The notes below the pieces were generated by a model. That model was given only the letters and a program-made list of their open reading frames with translations, was not told the origin of the DNA and made no database searches. A stretch of 64,000 bases of DNA, taken from positions 9,905-73,904 of the forward strand of contig JBAYKX010000025.1 of the NCBI GenBank assembly GCA_041664345.1, in the 5' to 3' direction. The position numbers and the translations under genes were made by a program. Shown here one piece after another: positions 1 to 8,080 of the stretch (position 1 is the first letter of the stretch; the number at the start of each line of letters is the position of its first letter). This DNA comes from GWE2-40-63 sp041664345 (GTDB taxonomy: Bacteria; Bacteroidota; Bacteroidia; Bacteroidales; SZUA-534).

Positions 1-388
1 TCAATTCGTCGTTTTCATAACCGAATATAACACAGTCAACGGCAATGTGGAATTTTGGATGATTTTTGTATGAATTTTGTGACACCCCTTTAAATATTTA
101 ATACAAACCTACATTTTAATTGTTATAAATACAATTATAAATTGCTTTATATTCAAATTGGTTTTTTATTATATTTGTGAATCAACTTTTGGCGTATGAT
201 TATTATTCTAGCAATAGCACATACTTACCGCCGCCTCTTTAATTGTTTAATGTTTTATCATTAAATCAACCTCCTTTTGATACTTCTTCAGGTTTATTAT
301 TAAACCAAGCACAATTCATTCTTATATTTCCATGATAATTCAAGGTGTTTTAAGCACTAAAAAATTGAACATTATAAAGCCTATTGCC
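1..388. other. Intergenic / leader region upstream of hypD
   Basis: AT-rich DNA with no convincing gene. It holds a possible -7 box (170-177) and two small hairpins close to the gene: TTTAATG/CATTAAA at about 246-265 and GGTTTA-TTAT-TAAACC at 291-306. The second lies just before the first possible hypD start at 332. I recognise no known riboswitch fold. A role of the hairpins in translation control is only possible, not shown. Confidence 0.4.
170..177 (+). promoter_or_regulatory. Candidate -7 box (TATATTTG) for hypDE
   Basis: TATATTTG matches the Bacteroidota -7 consensus TAnnTTTG exactly. No TTG element sits at the usual spacing upstream, so this is a weak call. It would give a leader of about 150-200 nt before the dehydratase. 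Confidence 0.35.
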
Positions 389-2839
389 ATGCAAGCAACA
401 ACCACAAAAAATACACCCCAAAGGGAACCAAAAACCGAAAGTAATTTTAAACCAAAACCTGAAGGCATTGGTCCAGGCATGAATGAACGGATTCAAAAGC
501 TTCGGAAACTTAGTGTGGAAGCCGAACCTTCCTTATCAATTGAAAGGGCTTTAATTGAGACTAAATTCTATATTGATAATTACGGTAAATACTCAATCCC
601 TGTTTTACGAGCTCTCACTTATCTAGAGATTTGCAAACGCAAAACCATTTATCTGGGCGAAGGTGAATTAATAGTTGGTGAACGGGGTCCAAAACCAAAA
701 GCTTTACCTACATTTCCCGAATTGACCTGCCACAGCGTTGACGACCTCAATGTGTTGAATACCCGTGAATTGCAACGATACACCATTTCGCAGGACGATA
801 TTGCCACTTATGAGCGTGAAGTAATTCCTTATTGGGAAGGGCGCACCCAGCGCGAACGCATATTTAGCCATGTACCAAAAGAATGGAAAGCTGCCTACGA
901 AGCCGGTTTGTTTACCGAATTTATGGAGCAGCGTGCCCCAGGTCATACCTGTCTTGACGGAAAAATTTACCAAAAAGGGTTACTCGATAGTAAACGTGAA
1001 ATTGCAGAACACATCGAACGACTCGATTTTTTGAATGATGTGGAAGCTACCGATAAGCTTGAAGAATTGCAAGCTATGGATATTGCTTGCGATGCAGCCA
1101 TTATTTTTGCAGAGCGTCATGCCGAATTGGCCGAACAATTGGCAAAAACCGAAAAAGACCCCAAACGGATAGATGAACTAAATAAAATTGCTGAGGTTTG
1201 CCGTTGGGTACCGGCCCAAGCACCGCGTACTTTTTGGGAAGCCATCCAAATGTATTGGTTCATGCATTTGGGAACTATTACCGAATTGAATGGTTGGGAC
1301 GCTATGAATCCAGGCCATTTCGACCAGCACCTGGAACCTTTTTATAACCGGGAGCTGGAAGCAGGAACATTAACCCGGGAACAAGCCAAGGAGTTGCTTT
1401 CGTGTTTCTGGATTAAAGTAAACAACCATCCGGCCCCTCCCAAAGTGGGGATTACTGCCCGTGAGAGCGGAACTTACAACGACTTTACCAATATCAACAT
1501 TGGCGGAGTCCGCCGCGATGGTTCCGATGGGGTGAGTGATGTTTCGTACTTGATGCTTGAAATAGTTGAGGAATTGCACATTCTCCAACCGGGAAATTCC
1601 ATCCACATTAGTTCGCGTACCCCCGACCGCTTTTTAAAGGCCGGTTGCAAAGTAATCCGCCAAGGACATGGTTATCCTTCGGTTTTTAATCCCGATGTGT
1701 ATATTCAGGAACTGTTGCGACAAGGTAAGACTCTTGAAGATGCCCGCGAAGGCGGATGCAGTGGATGCATTGAGGTGGGAGCATTTGGGAAAGAGGCCTA
1801 TTTGTTGACCGGATATTTGAATGTTCCCAAGATTCTTGAAGTTACCTTAAACAACGGAATTGATCCGGTAACCGGCAAAGTAGCGGGTATGGCTACCGGT
1901 AATCCGCTTGAATTCAAGTCCTTCGAAGAATTATATCAGGCATTTTTAAATCAGCTTAACTTCATTGTCGATCAAAAAATTAAAGTCAGTAATTACATCG
2001 ACCGGATGTTTGCCAAATATGCACCGGCGCCGCCGCTTTCGGTTTTAATTGACGATTGCATTGCCAAAGGCCGTGATTACTATAACGCGGGCCCGCGATA
2101 CAATACCAATTATATTCAATGTACCGGTTTGGGAACGGTTACTGACAGCCTCACCACTTTAAAAAAACATGTGTTCGAGGATAAGACCTACTCCATGAAA
2201 ACCATTTTGGATGCAGTACTTAAAAACTTTACTGGCGAAGAGGTGTTGAGACAGACCATTATAAATAATACTCCTTTCTTTGGCAACGACAATGAATATG
2301 CCGACACTCTGGCTGTTCGGGTTTACAACGATTTATTGGCCGCCATAGATGGAAAACCCAATACCAAAGGTGAAACGTTCCACCTGAACATGCTTTCAAC
2401 TACCTGCCATGTTTATTTTGGTAAAGTAATGGGAGCAACCCCCAATGGAAGATTGGCCGGAAAATCAATTTCCGACGGAACCTCACCATCGCATGGTTGC
2501 GATGTGAATGGTCCTTCGGCGGTTATTCGTTCGCTTTCAAAAATTGACCAGATTAAATCGGGCGGTACCTTGCTGAACCAGCGTTTCTTGCCCAGTTTGC
2601 TCAAACGTGAAGAAGATATTGAAAAACTCAGCAAACTCATCCGAAGTTACTTTGCCCTTGGTGGCCACCACATCCAGTTTAATGTGGTTGATACTGCCAC
2701 TTTGCAGGCAGCGCAAGCTTGTCCCGAAGATTATAAAGATCTTTTGGTGCGTATGGCAGGTTACAGCGATTATTTCAACGACATGAACGAAGATTTACAG
2801 CAGGAAGTTATTGACCGTACCGAAAATGAATCGTTTTAA
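389..2839 (+). CDS. hypD: Glycyl radical enzyme, trans-4-hydroxy-L-proline dehydratase (HypD type)
   Basis: Predicted oxygen-sensitive cytosolic enzyme that dehydrates trans-4-hydroxy-L-proline to 1-pyrroline-5-carboxylate. Numbering from the upstream in-frame ATG at 332, the thiyl cysteine is Cys479 (in GGCSGCIEVG), the catalytic acid Glu481 and the radical glycine Gly810 (in VRMAGYSDYF). As I recall the Clostridioides difficile HypD residues (Cys434, Glu436, Gly765, Asp278, Ser334, Asp339, Phe340, Tyr450, Thr645), all match here with one constant offset of +45: Asp323, Ser379, Asp384, Phe385, Tyr495 and Thr690. This separates it well from PFL, CutC and propanediol dehydratase. The start is uncertain: ATG at 332, 389 or 479. 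Homologous sequence begins near 479, so the first 30-50 residues are a polar extension. I use 389. The stop overlaps the activase start (TAATG), which implies translational coupling. No pyrroline-5-carboxylate reductase gene lies nearby. Confidence 0.85.
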   Translation: MQATTTKNTPQREPKTESNFKPKPEGIGPGMNERIQKLRKLSVEAEPSLSIERALIETKFYIDNYGKYSIPVLRALTYLEICKRKTIYLGEGELIVGERGPKPKALPTFPELTCHSVDDLNVLNTRELQRYTISQDDIATYEREVIPYWEGRTQRERIFSHVPKEWKAAYEAGLFTEFMEQRAPGHTCLDGKIYQKGLLDSKREIAEHIERLDFLNDVEATDKLEELQAMDIACDAAIIFAERHAELAEQLAKTEKDPKRIDELNKIAEVCRWVPAQAPRTFWEAIQMYWFMHLGTITELNGWDAMNPGHFDQHLEPFYNRELEAGTLTREQAKELLSCFWIKVNNHPAPPKVGITARESGTYNDFTNINIGGVRRDGSDGVSDVSYLMLEIVEELHILQPGNSIHISSRTPDRFLKAGCKVIRQGHGYPSVFNPDVYIQELLRQGKTLEDAREGGCSGCIEVGAFGKEAYLLTGYLNVPKILEVTLNNGIDPVTGKVAGMATGNPLEFKSFEELYQAFLNQLNFIVDQKIKVSNYIDRMFAKYAPAPPLSVLIDDCIAKGRDYYNAGPRYNTNYIQCTGLGTVTDSLTTLKKHVFEDKTYSMKTILDAVLKNFTGEEVLRQTIINNTPFFGNDNEYADTLAVRVYNDLLAAIDGKPNTKGETFHLNMLSTTCHVYFGKVMGATPNGRLAGKSISDGTSPSHGCDVNGPSAVIRSLSKIDQIKSGGTLLNQRFLPSLLKREEDIEKLSKLIRSYFALGGHHIQFNVVDTATLQAAQACPEDYKDLLVRMAGYSDYFNDMNEDLQQEVIDRTENESF

Positions 2840-3747
2840 TGAGCAAAGCCTTACTTTTCGATATTAAAAAATATGCCATCAACGATGGTCCAGGAATAAG
2901 AATAACACTTTTCTTCAAGGGTTGTCCGCTTTCCTGTATATGGTGTCATAATCCTGAAAGCATATCGGAGTTCCAACAAAAAATGTATTCTGCTCAAAAG
3001 TGTATTGGAGCGGTAAAGTGCATTGAGGTATGCCCCGAAGGAGCACTCTCGTTAACCCCCGATGGAATTGTTACTGATACCAAACGTTGCACCCTTTGCG
3101 GAAAATGTGCACAGGTTTGCCCAACAAAAGCCATTGAAATGTCGGGGCGTGAATATACCACCGACGAGTTGATGAGAATTATTGAACGCGAGACGATATT
3201 TTTCGATCATTCCGAAGGTGGGGTTACTTTTTCGGGGGGTGAACCCCTGATGCATCACGCAAAATTGCTTGAATTACTGGATCGATGCCGTGGAAATCAT
3301 ATAAACACGGTAGTTGATACTGCCCTGTTTGCAAAAACTGAAATTGTTTTGGAAGTGGCAAAACGTACCGACTTGTTTTTAGTCGATCTGAAAGCGTTTG
3401 ATTCCGAAATCCATAAAAAATATACCGGAGTATCGAACGAACTGATCTTAAAAAACATTAAAGTACTGGCCGACAACGGACATGATTTTATAATCCGCAT
3501 TCCTTTTATTCATGGGGTAAATGCCGATAAGGAAACACTGGAAAAAGAAGCTGAATTTTTATCTACGTTATCATGGAAAAGAAAGGAAGTTAATTTGCTC
3601 CTTTACCATTATATTGCCAAAGGTAAGCACACTAAACTGGGCACTAACTATAATCGCGAAGGCCTTGAAACACCCTCAAACGATGAAATCGAAAGGGCTA
3701 AAACCATATTTGGGGCAGTAGGGATTAAAGTTACTGTGGGCGGGTAA
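2839..3747 (+). CDS. hypE: Radical SAM glycyl-radical-enzyme activase (HypE type)
   Basis: Predicted activase that uses a [4Fe-4S] cluster and S-adenosylmethionine to abstract hydrogen from the glycine of the preceding dehydratase. The CX3CX2C radical-SAM motif is visible at about residues 30-37 (CPLSCIWC). An inserted ferredoxin-like region follows with two cysteine groups (CIGAVKCIEVCP and CTLCGKCAQVCP), typical of activases of the dehydratase-type glycyl radical enzymes. The SAM-binding SGGEP motif is near residue 134. Length (302 residues) is normal. The ATG overlaps the hypD stop by one base. Assignment to hydroxyproline dehydratase rests on its partner, because activases are hard to tell apart by sequence. 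Confidence 0.85.
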   Translation: MSKALLFDIKKYAINDGPGIRITLFFKGCPLSCIWCHNPESISEFQQKMYSAQKCIGAVKCIEVCPEGALSLTPDGIVTDTKRCTLCGKCAQVCPTKAIEMSGREYTTDELMRIIERETIFFDHSEGGVTFSGGEPLMHHAKLLELLDRCRGNHINTVVDTALFAKTEIVLEVAKRTDLFLVDLKAFDSEIHKKYTGVSNELILKNIKVLADNGHDFIIRIPFIHGVNADKETLEKEAEFLSTLSWKRKEVNLLLYHYIAKGKHTKLGTNYNREGLETPSNDEIERAKTIFGAVGIKVTVGG

Positions 3748-3802
3748 TCCCTAGTTGTTTTCCGGCAACTATTTCTCGAAAATTTTCTTTTGATTTTATC
3801 TT

Positions 3803-4055
3803 TCCAACTTCCCATTTCCCCACCTTCTCATTTTCCAGTTTACCAACACTCCATCTTCCCTTCTTTCCTTTTCCCCACCTTCCCACCTTTCCATCTTCCC
3901 ATCATTATATCATCCCAAATGCTCTCAGCGGGTGCTGCAAGTTCCCTCTTTCCAGTTTTCCCTCTTTCCATTTTTTCACCTTGCCACCTTGTTACCTTGC
4001 TACCCTGCAACCTTCCCATTTCCCCATTTCCCCATTTTCCCAACTTTCCAGTTAA
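3803..4055. repeat. Degenerate tandem array with strict 8-bp phase (27 units)
   Basis: Polypyrimidine-rich DNA that falls into 8-bp units: 13 units at 3803-3906 (such as CCACCTTC, CCACCTTT, CCATCTTC) and 14 units at 3944-4055 (such as CCATTTCC, CCAACTTT, CCACCTTG), separated by a 37-nt non-repeating segment. The loose consensus is CCAyyTTy. Units differ from each other but the phase is kept within each block. It lies between the convergent ends of hypE and the M23 peptidase gene. Although open for 126 codons, it is not believable as a protein. Function unknown. Confidence 0.8.
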
Positions 4056-4103
4056 AATAATAAGTAATTATAACATTTTTGCTTTCATCGAACTGGCGTT
4101 ATG

Positions 4104-5000
4104 TTATTTAAGATACGACAAATACCCCGACGGATTCACTGGAGTTCCATTTATCCGCACCTCGTAATGCAAGTGAGGCCCGGTGCTACGGCCGGTTGTT
4201 CCGGTTAAGACAATAACCTGTCCTTTTTTAACCATATCGCCCAATTGTATTGAATATTTGTGAAGATGTGCATAAATGGTAGAATACCCATTTTTATGCT
4301 CTACTACAATATATTCGCCATAAGTTTTACTATACTTAGCCAGAGTAACCTTACCATCGGCGGCAGCATAAATTTCAGCATCCATACCAGTTCCAAAATC
4401 AATACCTGTATGCATTTTACGTACTTTAAGAATTGGATGCATCCGTTCTCCGAAAGGTGATGTAATAATGGATTTTGGTTTTGGCAACGGCGTGATATTG
4501 GGTACGTTATCACCTTCGTCAGTCAGGGGAACAAAAGTAGATTCGGTAGATTTTGCCGGTTCACCTGCCTTAACGGTTGTTGGTGGAATATTTTCAGCCA
4601 CCGGTTGTTGGTTTTGCACTTCTGTTTTTGTTTCAGTTGCAACCGCCTCATTTTTTATAACTACTTGCTCGGTAACTTGAATATTTTTATCTGCTGCTTT
4701 ACAGATATTGTTTTCATACATAATAATTTCTGCCACACAATTGGCTTTTGCGGTATCTTTCTTTGAAGTATAATAATTCTTTAAACCGGTTAATTCATTG
4801 TAATAGTCCTGATATTCCTTTTCCATGAGCCGAATCTGTTCTTCTCTTTGGCGTTTAAAATCTTCAAAACCCTGCTGATATTGTTTTTTGAAGTTTTCCA
4901 TATCCTGCTCAATTTTCTTAACTCCATCTTCCTGAGCCATAAGAAACATAGGCAATCCGGCCAGTACGATTAATGAAACAAGTCTGCTGATTCTTTTCAT
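4104..5000 (-). CDS. Secreted M23 (LytM-type) metallopeptidase with N-terminal coiled coil
   Basis: Predicted envelope protein that cleaves, or activates cleavage of, peptidoglycan cross-links. A signal peptide occupies about residues 1-22. A charged helical, probably coiled-coil segment spans about 25-100, followed by a T/V/P-rich linker to about 165. The C-terminal M23 domain has both zinc motifs: HTGID (H and D near residues 197 and 201) and HLHYE (near residues 275-279), so it looks catalytically intact rather than a degenerate EnvC or NlpD. It is monocistronic with its own upstream promoter candidate. Substrate specificity cannot be read from sequence. Confidence 0.85.
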   Translation of the reverse strand: MKRISRLVSLIVLAGLPMFLMAQEDGVKKIEQDMENFKKQYQQGFEDFKRQREEQIRLMEKEYQDYYNELTGLKNYYTSKKDTAKANCVAEIIMYENNICKAADKNIQVTEQVVIKNEAVATETKTEVQNQQPVAENIPPTTVKAGEPAKSTESTFVPLTDEGDNVPNITPLPKPKSIITSPFGERMHPILKVRKMHTGIDFGTGMDAEIYAAADGKVTLAKYSKTYGEYIVVEHKNGYSTIYAHLHKYSIQLGDMVKKGQVIVLTGTTGRSTGPHLHYEVRINGTPVNPSGYLSYLK

Positions 5001-5357
5001 AGTGTTAAAAGTTATTGTTGTTTTACCAAAATTTTGATTCTATTCTTCAATAAGCTGATGAAGTAAAATTAAACAATTGTTTAGTTGCCCCAAATTTTTA
5101 ATCATAAAAACAGGGTGCGCTGGGGTATTTTTATCTTTTGAAACATCCTTCTTAAAACCAACAAAAGTAGAATTTAGTTCCTATTGATTCCAATCAATAA
5201 GGTAAAAAACGCCATGTACTTTCCTCAAATTGAAACGATTGTGGCTTTCTTGGCCGTTTATCGACTGTATAAACCACTCACAGATAAACCGTTTCACACT
5301 ACACTATTAATACGGAAATTTGATTCGTTATTAATTAAACCCTTAAAATTTATAACA
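5001..5357. other. Intergenic region between divergent genes
   Basis: 357 bp between the divergent M23 gene and the small TonB-C-like gene. An open frame continues upstream of the latter to 5184, but its translation is not secretory and a typical signal peptide begins only at the ATG at 5358. Apart from the minus-strand promoter candidate I see no structured element. Confidence 0.4.
5162..5193 (-). promoter_or_regulatory. Candidate promoter for the M23 peptidase gene
   Basis: Read on the minus strand, TTG (5193-5191) is followed after 21 bp by TACTTTTG (5169-5162), an exact match to the Bacteroidota -7 consensus TAnnTTTG with acceptable spacing. It predicts a leader of about 155 nt before the start at 5000. 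Confidence 0.45.
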
Positions 5358-5705
5358 ATGAAAAAATTAGTTGTTTTATTGGTAGCCATAACCTTAGGTT
5401 TAACTACCGCAGTGAGCGCTCGGGAACTTCGCTATGTGGATCAAAAACTACCTGTGGAGTTTAAAAAGGCCATTTCCAAACACCTGCATTACCCTGAATA
5501 TGCCAAAATGAATAATATTGAGGGAGAGGTTTGGATGCAAGTTACCATTGATGAAAACTGCAACGTACTAATTGTTGATTTAAGCGCTACAAATCCTGAA
5601 TTGGGAAGCTATGTAATAAAAGAATTGTCAGAACTTTGCGTCAAAAATTCCAAAATTCAAGCAGGTGATGTATATATGCTGAAAGTTAAATTTGACATTC
5701 TTTAG
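5358..5705 (+). CDS. Small secreted TonB C-terminal-like protein
   Basis: 115-residue protein with a clear signal peptide (about residues 1-22, ending at VSA-RE). The rest resembles the TonB/TolA C-terminal fold seen in small Bacteroidota envelope proteins: a 'HYPEYAKMNNIEGEVWMQVTIDENCNV' pattern is visible in pieces as YPEYA, then IEGEVWMQVTID, the usual P-x-A and G-x-V-x-V-x-F-x-V-like core. It lacks the transmembrane anchor and proline-rich spacer of a true TonB, so it cannot energise transport alone. The role is unknown. The start at 5358 was chosen because the signal peptide begins there. Confidence 0.65.
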   Translation: MKKLVVLLVAITLGLTTAVSARELRYVDQKLPVEFKKAISKHLHYPEYAKMNNIEGEVWMQVTIDENCNVLIVDLSATNPELGSYVIKELSELCVKNSKIQAGDVYMLKVKFDIL

Positions 5706-5748
5706 CACAAAATATTAATTCGCCTTCATTCCTTAAATATATCATTTA

Positions 5749-5779
5749 AACCCCGGGCCGTTTGTTCCGGGGTTTTTTT
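5749..5779 (+). terminator. Intrinsic terminator after the TonB-C-like gene
   Basis: Perfect 8-bp stem AACCCCGG (5749-5756) / CCGGGGTT (5767-5774), 10-nt loop, followed by a T run to 5779. Lies 44 bp past the stop at 5705. Confidence 0.85.
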
Positions 5780-5878
5780 AATTGGGGCATTTGATTATCT
5801 TCTTTGTGATGCGAATCAGCGAGAGTATAATTTTTAACAAACCCGCTTTCCAAAAGTATCAAAAACCAATTTTTTACT

Positions 5879-5886
5879 TATTTTCG
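5879..5886 (+). promoter_or_regulatory. Candidate -7 box (TATTTTCG) for glsA
   Basis: TATTTTCG fits TAnnTTTG at 7 of 8 positions (TTCG variant), 17 bp before the glsA start. The same TTCG variant is seen before several other genes here. No good -33 element was found. Confidence 0.35.
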
Positions 5887-5903
5887 GGCAAAATAAATTC
5901 CCA

Positions 5904-6740
5904 ATGGTGGAGCAATCGGAGGATATTGGATTTAAAAAAATTGAGCTGGAAGCTTTAATTAAAAGCAAAAACCCAGCGCTTTTAAAAGTAATACCGCGCT
6001 TTGTTTTAAAAAAGCTGAAACGAATATTGCATTTAGATGAAGTAAATACAATCCTTCAAGAAAACTACAAGGAGGATCCTTATACGTTTATTGAAAAAGG
6101 TCTTGCCATGTTTGGGGCGAAGATTGTAGTTGAAGGTACCGGGAATCTGCCTGACAAAAAAAGATTGCTATTTGTTGCTAATCACCCATTGGGCGGGTTA
6201 GATGGGTTGGTTTTTATGAAAACCATACACGACATTTATGGGGACTTGCGGTTTCCGGTTAACGATTTTCTGTTGAATTTACCCAGCCTAAAACAGATTT
6301 TTCTGCCCATCAATAAGCACGGAGCCCACAGCCGTGATTCGTTTCAAGCCATTGATCAGGCATACCGCTCTGAATTGCCCATTCTTTATTTTCCGGCAGG
6401 ATTATGCAGTCGGAAAATCAAAGGCAAAATAGTTGATTTGGAGTGGAAGCGAAGCGTAGTAACCAGTGCCATCAAACACCAACGCGATGTTGTTCCGGTT
6501 TTCATCCAGGGTCGAAATTCTAACTTTTTTTATAACCTAGCCAATCTGCGCAAAACACTCCGGATTAAAGGCAACATTGAAATGCTTTATTTAGTAGATG
6601 AAATGTTCAACCAAAAAGGCCAGCAGATTGTTATACGGTTCGGAAAACCAATTCCGTGGGAAACTTTCAATAATACAAAATCAACTACCGAATGGACTGA
6701 TTTTGTACGACAAAAAACTTACGAAATGGAGTATTTATAA
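5904..6740 (+). CDS. glsA: PlsC-like acyltransferase, probable glycine-lipid O-acyltransferase
   Basis: Predicted membrane-associated acyltransferase of the lysophosphatidate/OlsA superfamily. The acceptor motif appears as NHPLGGLDG at about residues 93-101 (the NHX4D box with a Gly insertion typical of Bacteroidota) and the second motif as FPAGLCSRK at about 163-171. Its immediate downstream neighbour is an OlsB/hemolysin-family N-acyltransferase. In Bacteroides such a pair (GlsA/GlsB) makes glycine lipids: GlsB N-acylates glycine with a 3-hydroxy fatty acid, and GlsA adds the second acyl chain to the hydroxyl. The role is inferred from family and gene pairing. Ornithine or serine-containing aminolipids are alternatives. 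Confidence 0.75.
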   Translation: MVEQSEDIGFKKIELEALIKSKNPALLKVIPRFVLKKLKRILHLDEVNTILQENYKEDPYTFIEKGLAMFGAKIVVEGTGNLPDKKRLLFVANHPLGGLDGLVFMKTIHDIYGDLRFPVNDFLLNLPSLKQIFLPINKHGAHSRDSFQAIDQAYRSELPILYFPAGLCSRKIKGKIVDLEWKRSVVTSAIKHQRDVVPVFIQGRNSNFFYNLANLRKTLRIKGNIEMLYLVDEMFNQKGQQIVIRFGKPIPWETFNNTKSTTEWTDFVRQKTYEMEYL

Positions 6741-6820
6741 CACTTTTTTAAGTAAAGTGATAGTATTTTGCCTGTTTTATTAAAATGAATTACTAATTTT
6801 AGCCAAATTGATAGCAAATT

Positions 6821-7765
6821 ATGGAACCGATTATTGATGCTGTTGACAAATCATTATTAGAAAAAGAATTAACACCCGATAGGTTTGTCAGGAAAACTAA
6901 TTTTGGTGATAACGAAATTTACATTTTTACTCATTCCGATTCGCCGAATTTAATGAAAGAGGTGGGTCGTTTGCGGGAAATAACCTTTCGGGGAGCCGGT
7001 GGTGGAACCGGAAAAGCAATTGATATGGATGAATACGATGTGGCTGAAAAACCTTACAAGCAACTGATAGTATGGAGCCCAATGGAAAAAGAAATATTGG
7101 GTGGCTACCGTTTTATAGTTTGCAGCGAGGCTCCCATGGATTCTGCAGGGAACCCAATTTTGGCCACTTCAAAACTTTTTCATTACTACGATGAGTTTAA
7201 AACCAATTATTTACCCTATTTAATAGAACTTGGACGATCGTTTGTGGTTCCGGCCAAGCAGGCAACACAATCGGGCAGAAGGGGCCTTTACACCCTTGAT
7301 AATTTGTGGGATGGCTTAGGAGCTTTGGTGGTAGATCATCCTGAGGCGAAGTATTTTTTTGGCAAGGTAACCATGTACACCCATTATAATGCCGTAGCGC
7401 GGAATATGATTCTTTACTTTATGAATCTGTATTTCGGAAATAATGATCATCTGATTAAATTGATTAACCCGTTAGATTTGAAATTTGATGTGGCTACCCT
7501 TTCAAAAATATTTACAGGGAAAAACTATGAAGAAGATTACAAAACCCTTTCGAAAAACGTGCGTGATTTGGGGGCTAATATTCCTCCGCTTATTAATGCA
7601 TACATGAATCTTTCGCCTACCATGAAAGTATTTGGAACAAGCATCAATCCATACTTTGGCGATGTTGAAGAAACCGGAATACTAGTTACTATTGAAGATA
7701 TTTATAAAACTAAAAGCGAACGGCACATTGATACGTACTCCTCGATGAAAGGAAGGATTAGTTAA
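6821..7765 (+). CDS. glsB: Hemolysin-family GNAT-like N-acyltransferase, probable glycine N-acyltransferase
   Basis: 314-residue protein of the OlsB/COG3176 'hemolysin' family, which are acyl-ACP-dependent N-acyltransferases rather than haemolysins. Visible family features are LREITFRGAGGGTGKAIDMDEYD (residues about 50-72, only key parts cited: REITFRG and DMDEYD), the central ELGRSFVVP and the conserved YFFGKVTMY region. It follows glsA by 80 bp and probably shares its transcript, although the gap could hold a second start site. Predicted to perform the first, committed step of glycine-lipid synthesis at the inner membrane. A strong terminator follows. Confidence 0.78.
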   Translation: MEPIIDAVDKSLLEKELTPDRFVRKTNFGDNEIYIFTHSDSPNLMKEVGRLREITFRGAGGGTGKAIDMDEYDVAEKPYKQLIVWSPMEKEILGGYRFIVCSEAPMDSAGNPILATSKLFHYYDEFKTNYLPYLIELGRSFVVPAKQATQSGRRGLYTLDNLWDGLGALVVDHPEAKYFFGKVTMYTHYNAVARNMILYFMNLYFGNNDHLIKLINPLDLKFDVATLSKIFTGKNYEEDYKTLSKNVRDLGANIPPLINAYMNLSPTMKVFGTSINPYFGDVEETGILVTIEDIYKTKSERHIDTYSSMKGRIS

Positions 7766-7771
7766 TAAAAT

Positions 7772-7801
7772 AAAAATGCCAAGTGAACCTTGGCATTTTT
7801 T
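7772..7801 (+). terminator. Intrinsic terminator of the gls operon
   Basis: AAAAATGCCAAG (7772-7783), 5-nt loop, then CTTGGCATT and a T run. A 9-bp perfect core stem flanked by A and T runs directly after the glsB stop. Confidence 0.85.
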
Positions 7802-7867
7802 ATTTTCGGCATTACAGGATTTAGAGTGAAATATTTGCCATAAACTTGGCAAAGCTATTTCTTGATT

Positions 7868-8020
7868 CTACTTTTTCATCCCTCCTAACCTCCCTTAAAC
7901 AAGGGAGGGACAGATTCTACGATTATTTGACAGGGGTGGATTTTAATTATTTCGAAGCAATTTTAATTTGAAATTGGAACCTGCTCCCTCCTTTTTAAGG
8001 AGGGTTGGGGAGGATAAGCC
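7868..8020. repeat. REP/MITE-like palindromic element pair
   Basis: Two related hairpin-forming motifs about 100 bp apart: CCTCCCTT...AAGGGAGG at about 7892-7909 and CCCTCCTTTTTAAGGAGGG at about 7985-8003, with flanking CCTCC and GGGGAGG tracts in opposite orientation. The ends resemble each other as an inverted pair. Such palindromes are common dispersed repeats in Bacteroidota intergenic DNA. No coding potential. Confidence 0.55.
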
Positions 8021-8080
8021 TAAATATGGGCTTTTATCTCACTCCAAATCCTGTAGAACCTTTTTCTAACGAAAATAGTC

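Noticed and set aside
3790..4167. 126-codon rightward open frame rich in Pro, Phe and Ser
   Set aside because: It is the translation of the 8-bp array; period 8 gives a repeating low-complexity peptide and the frame runs into the antisense of the M23 gene.
5184..5357. Upstream extension of the small TonB-C-like protein
   Set aside because: The extra 58 residues do not resemble the family and come before a perfect signal peptide at 5358.
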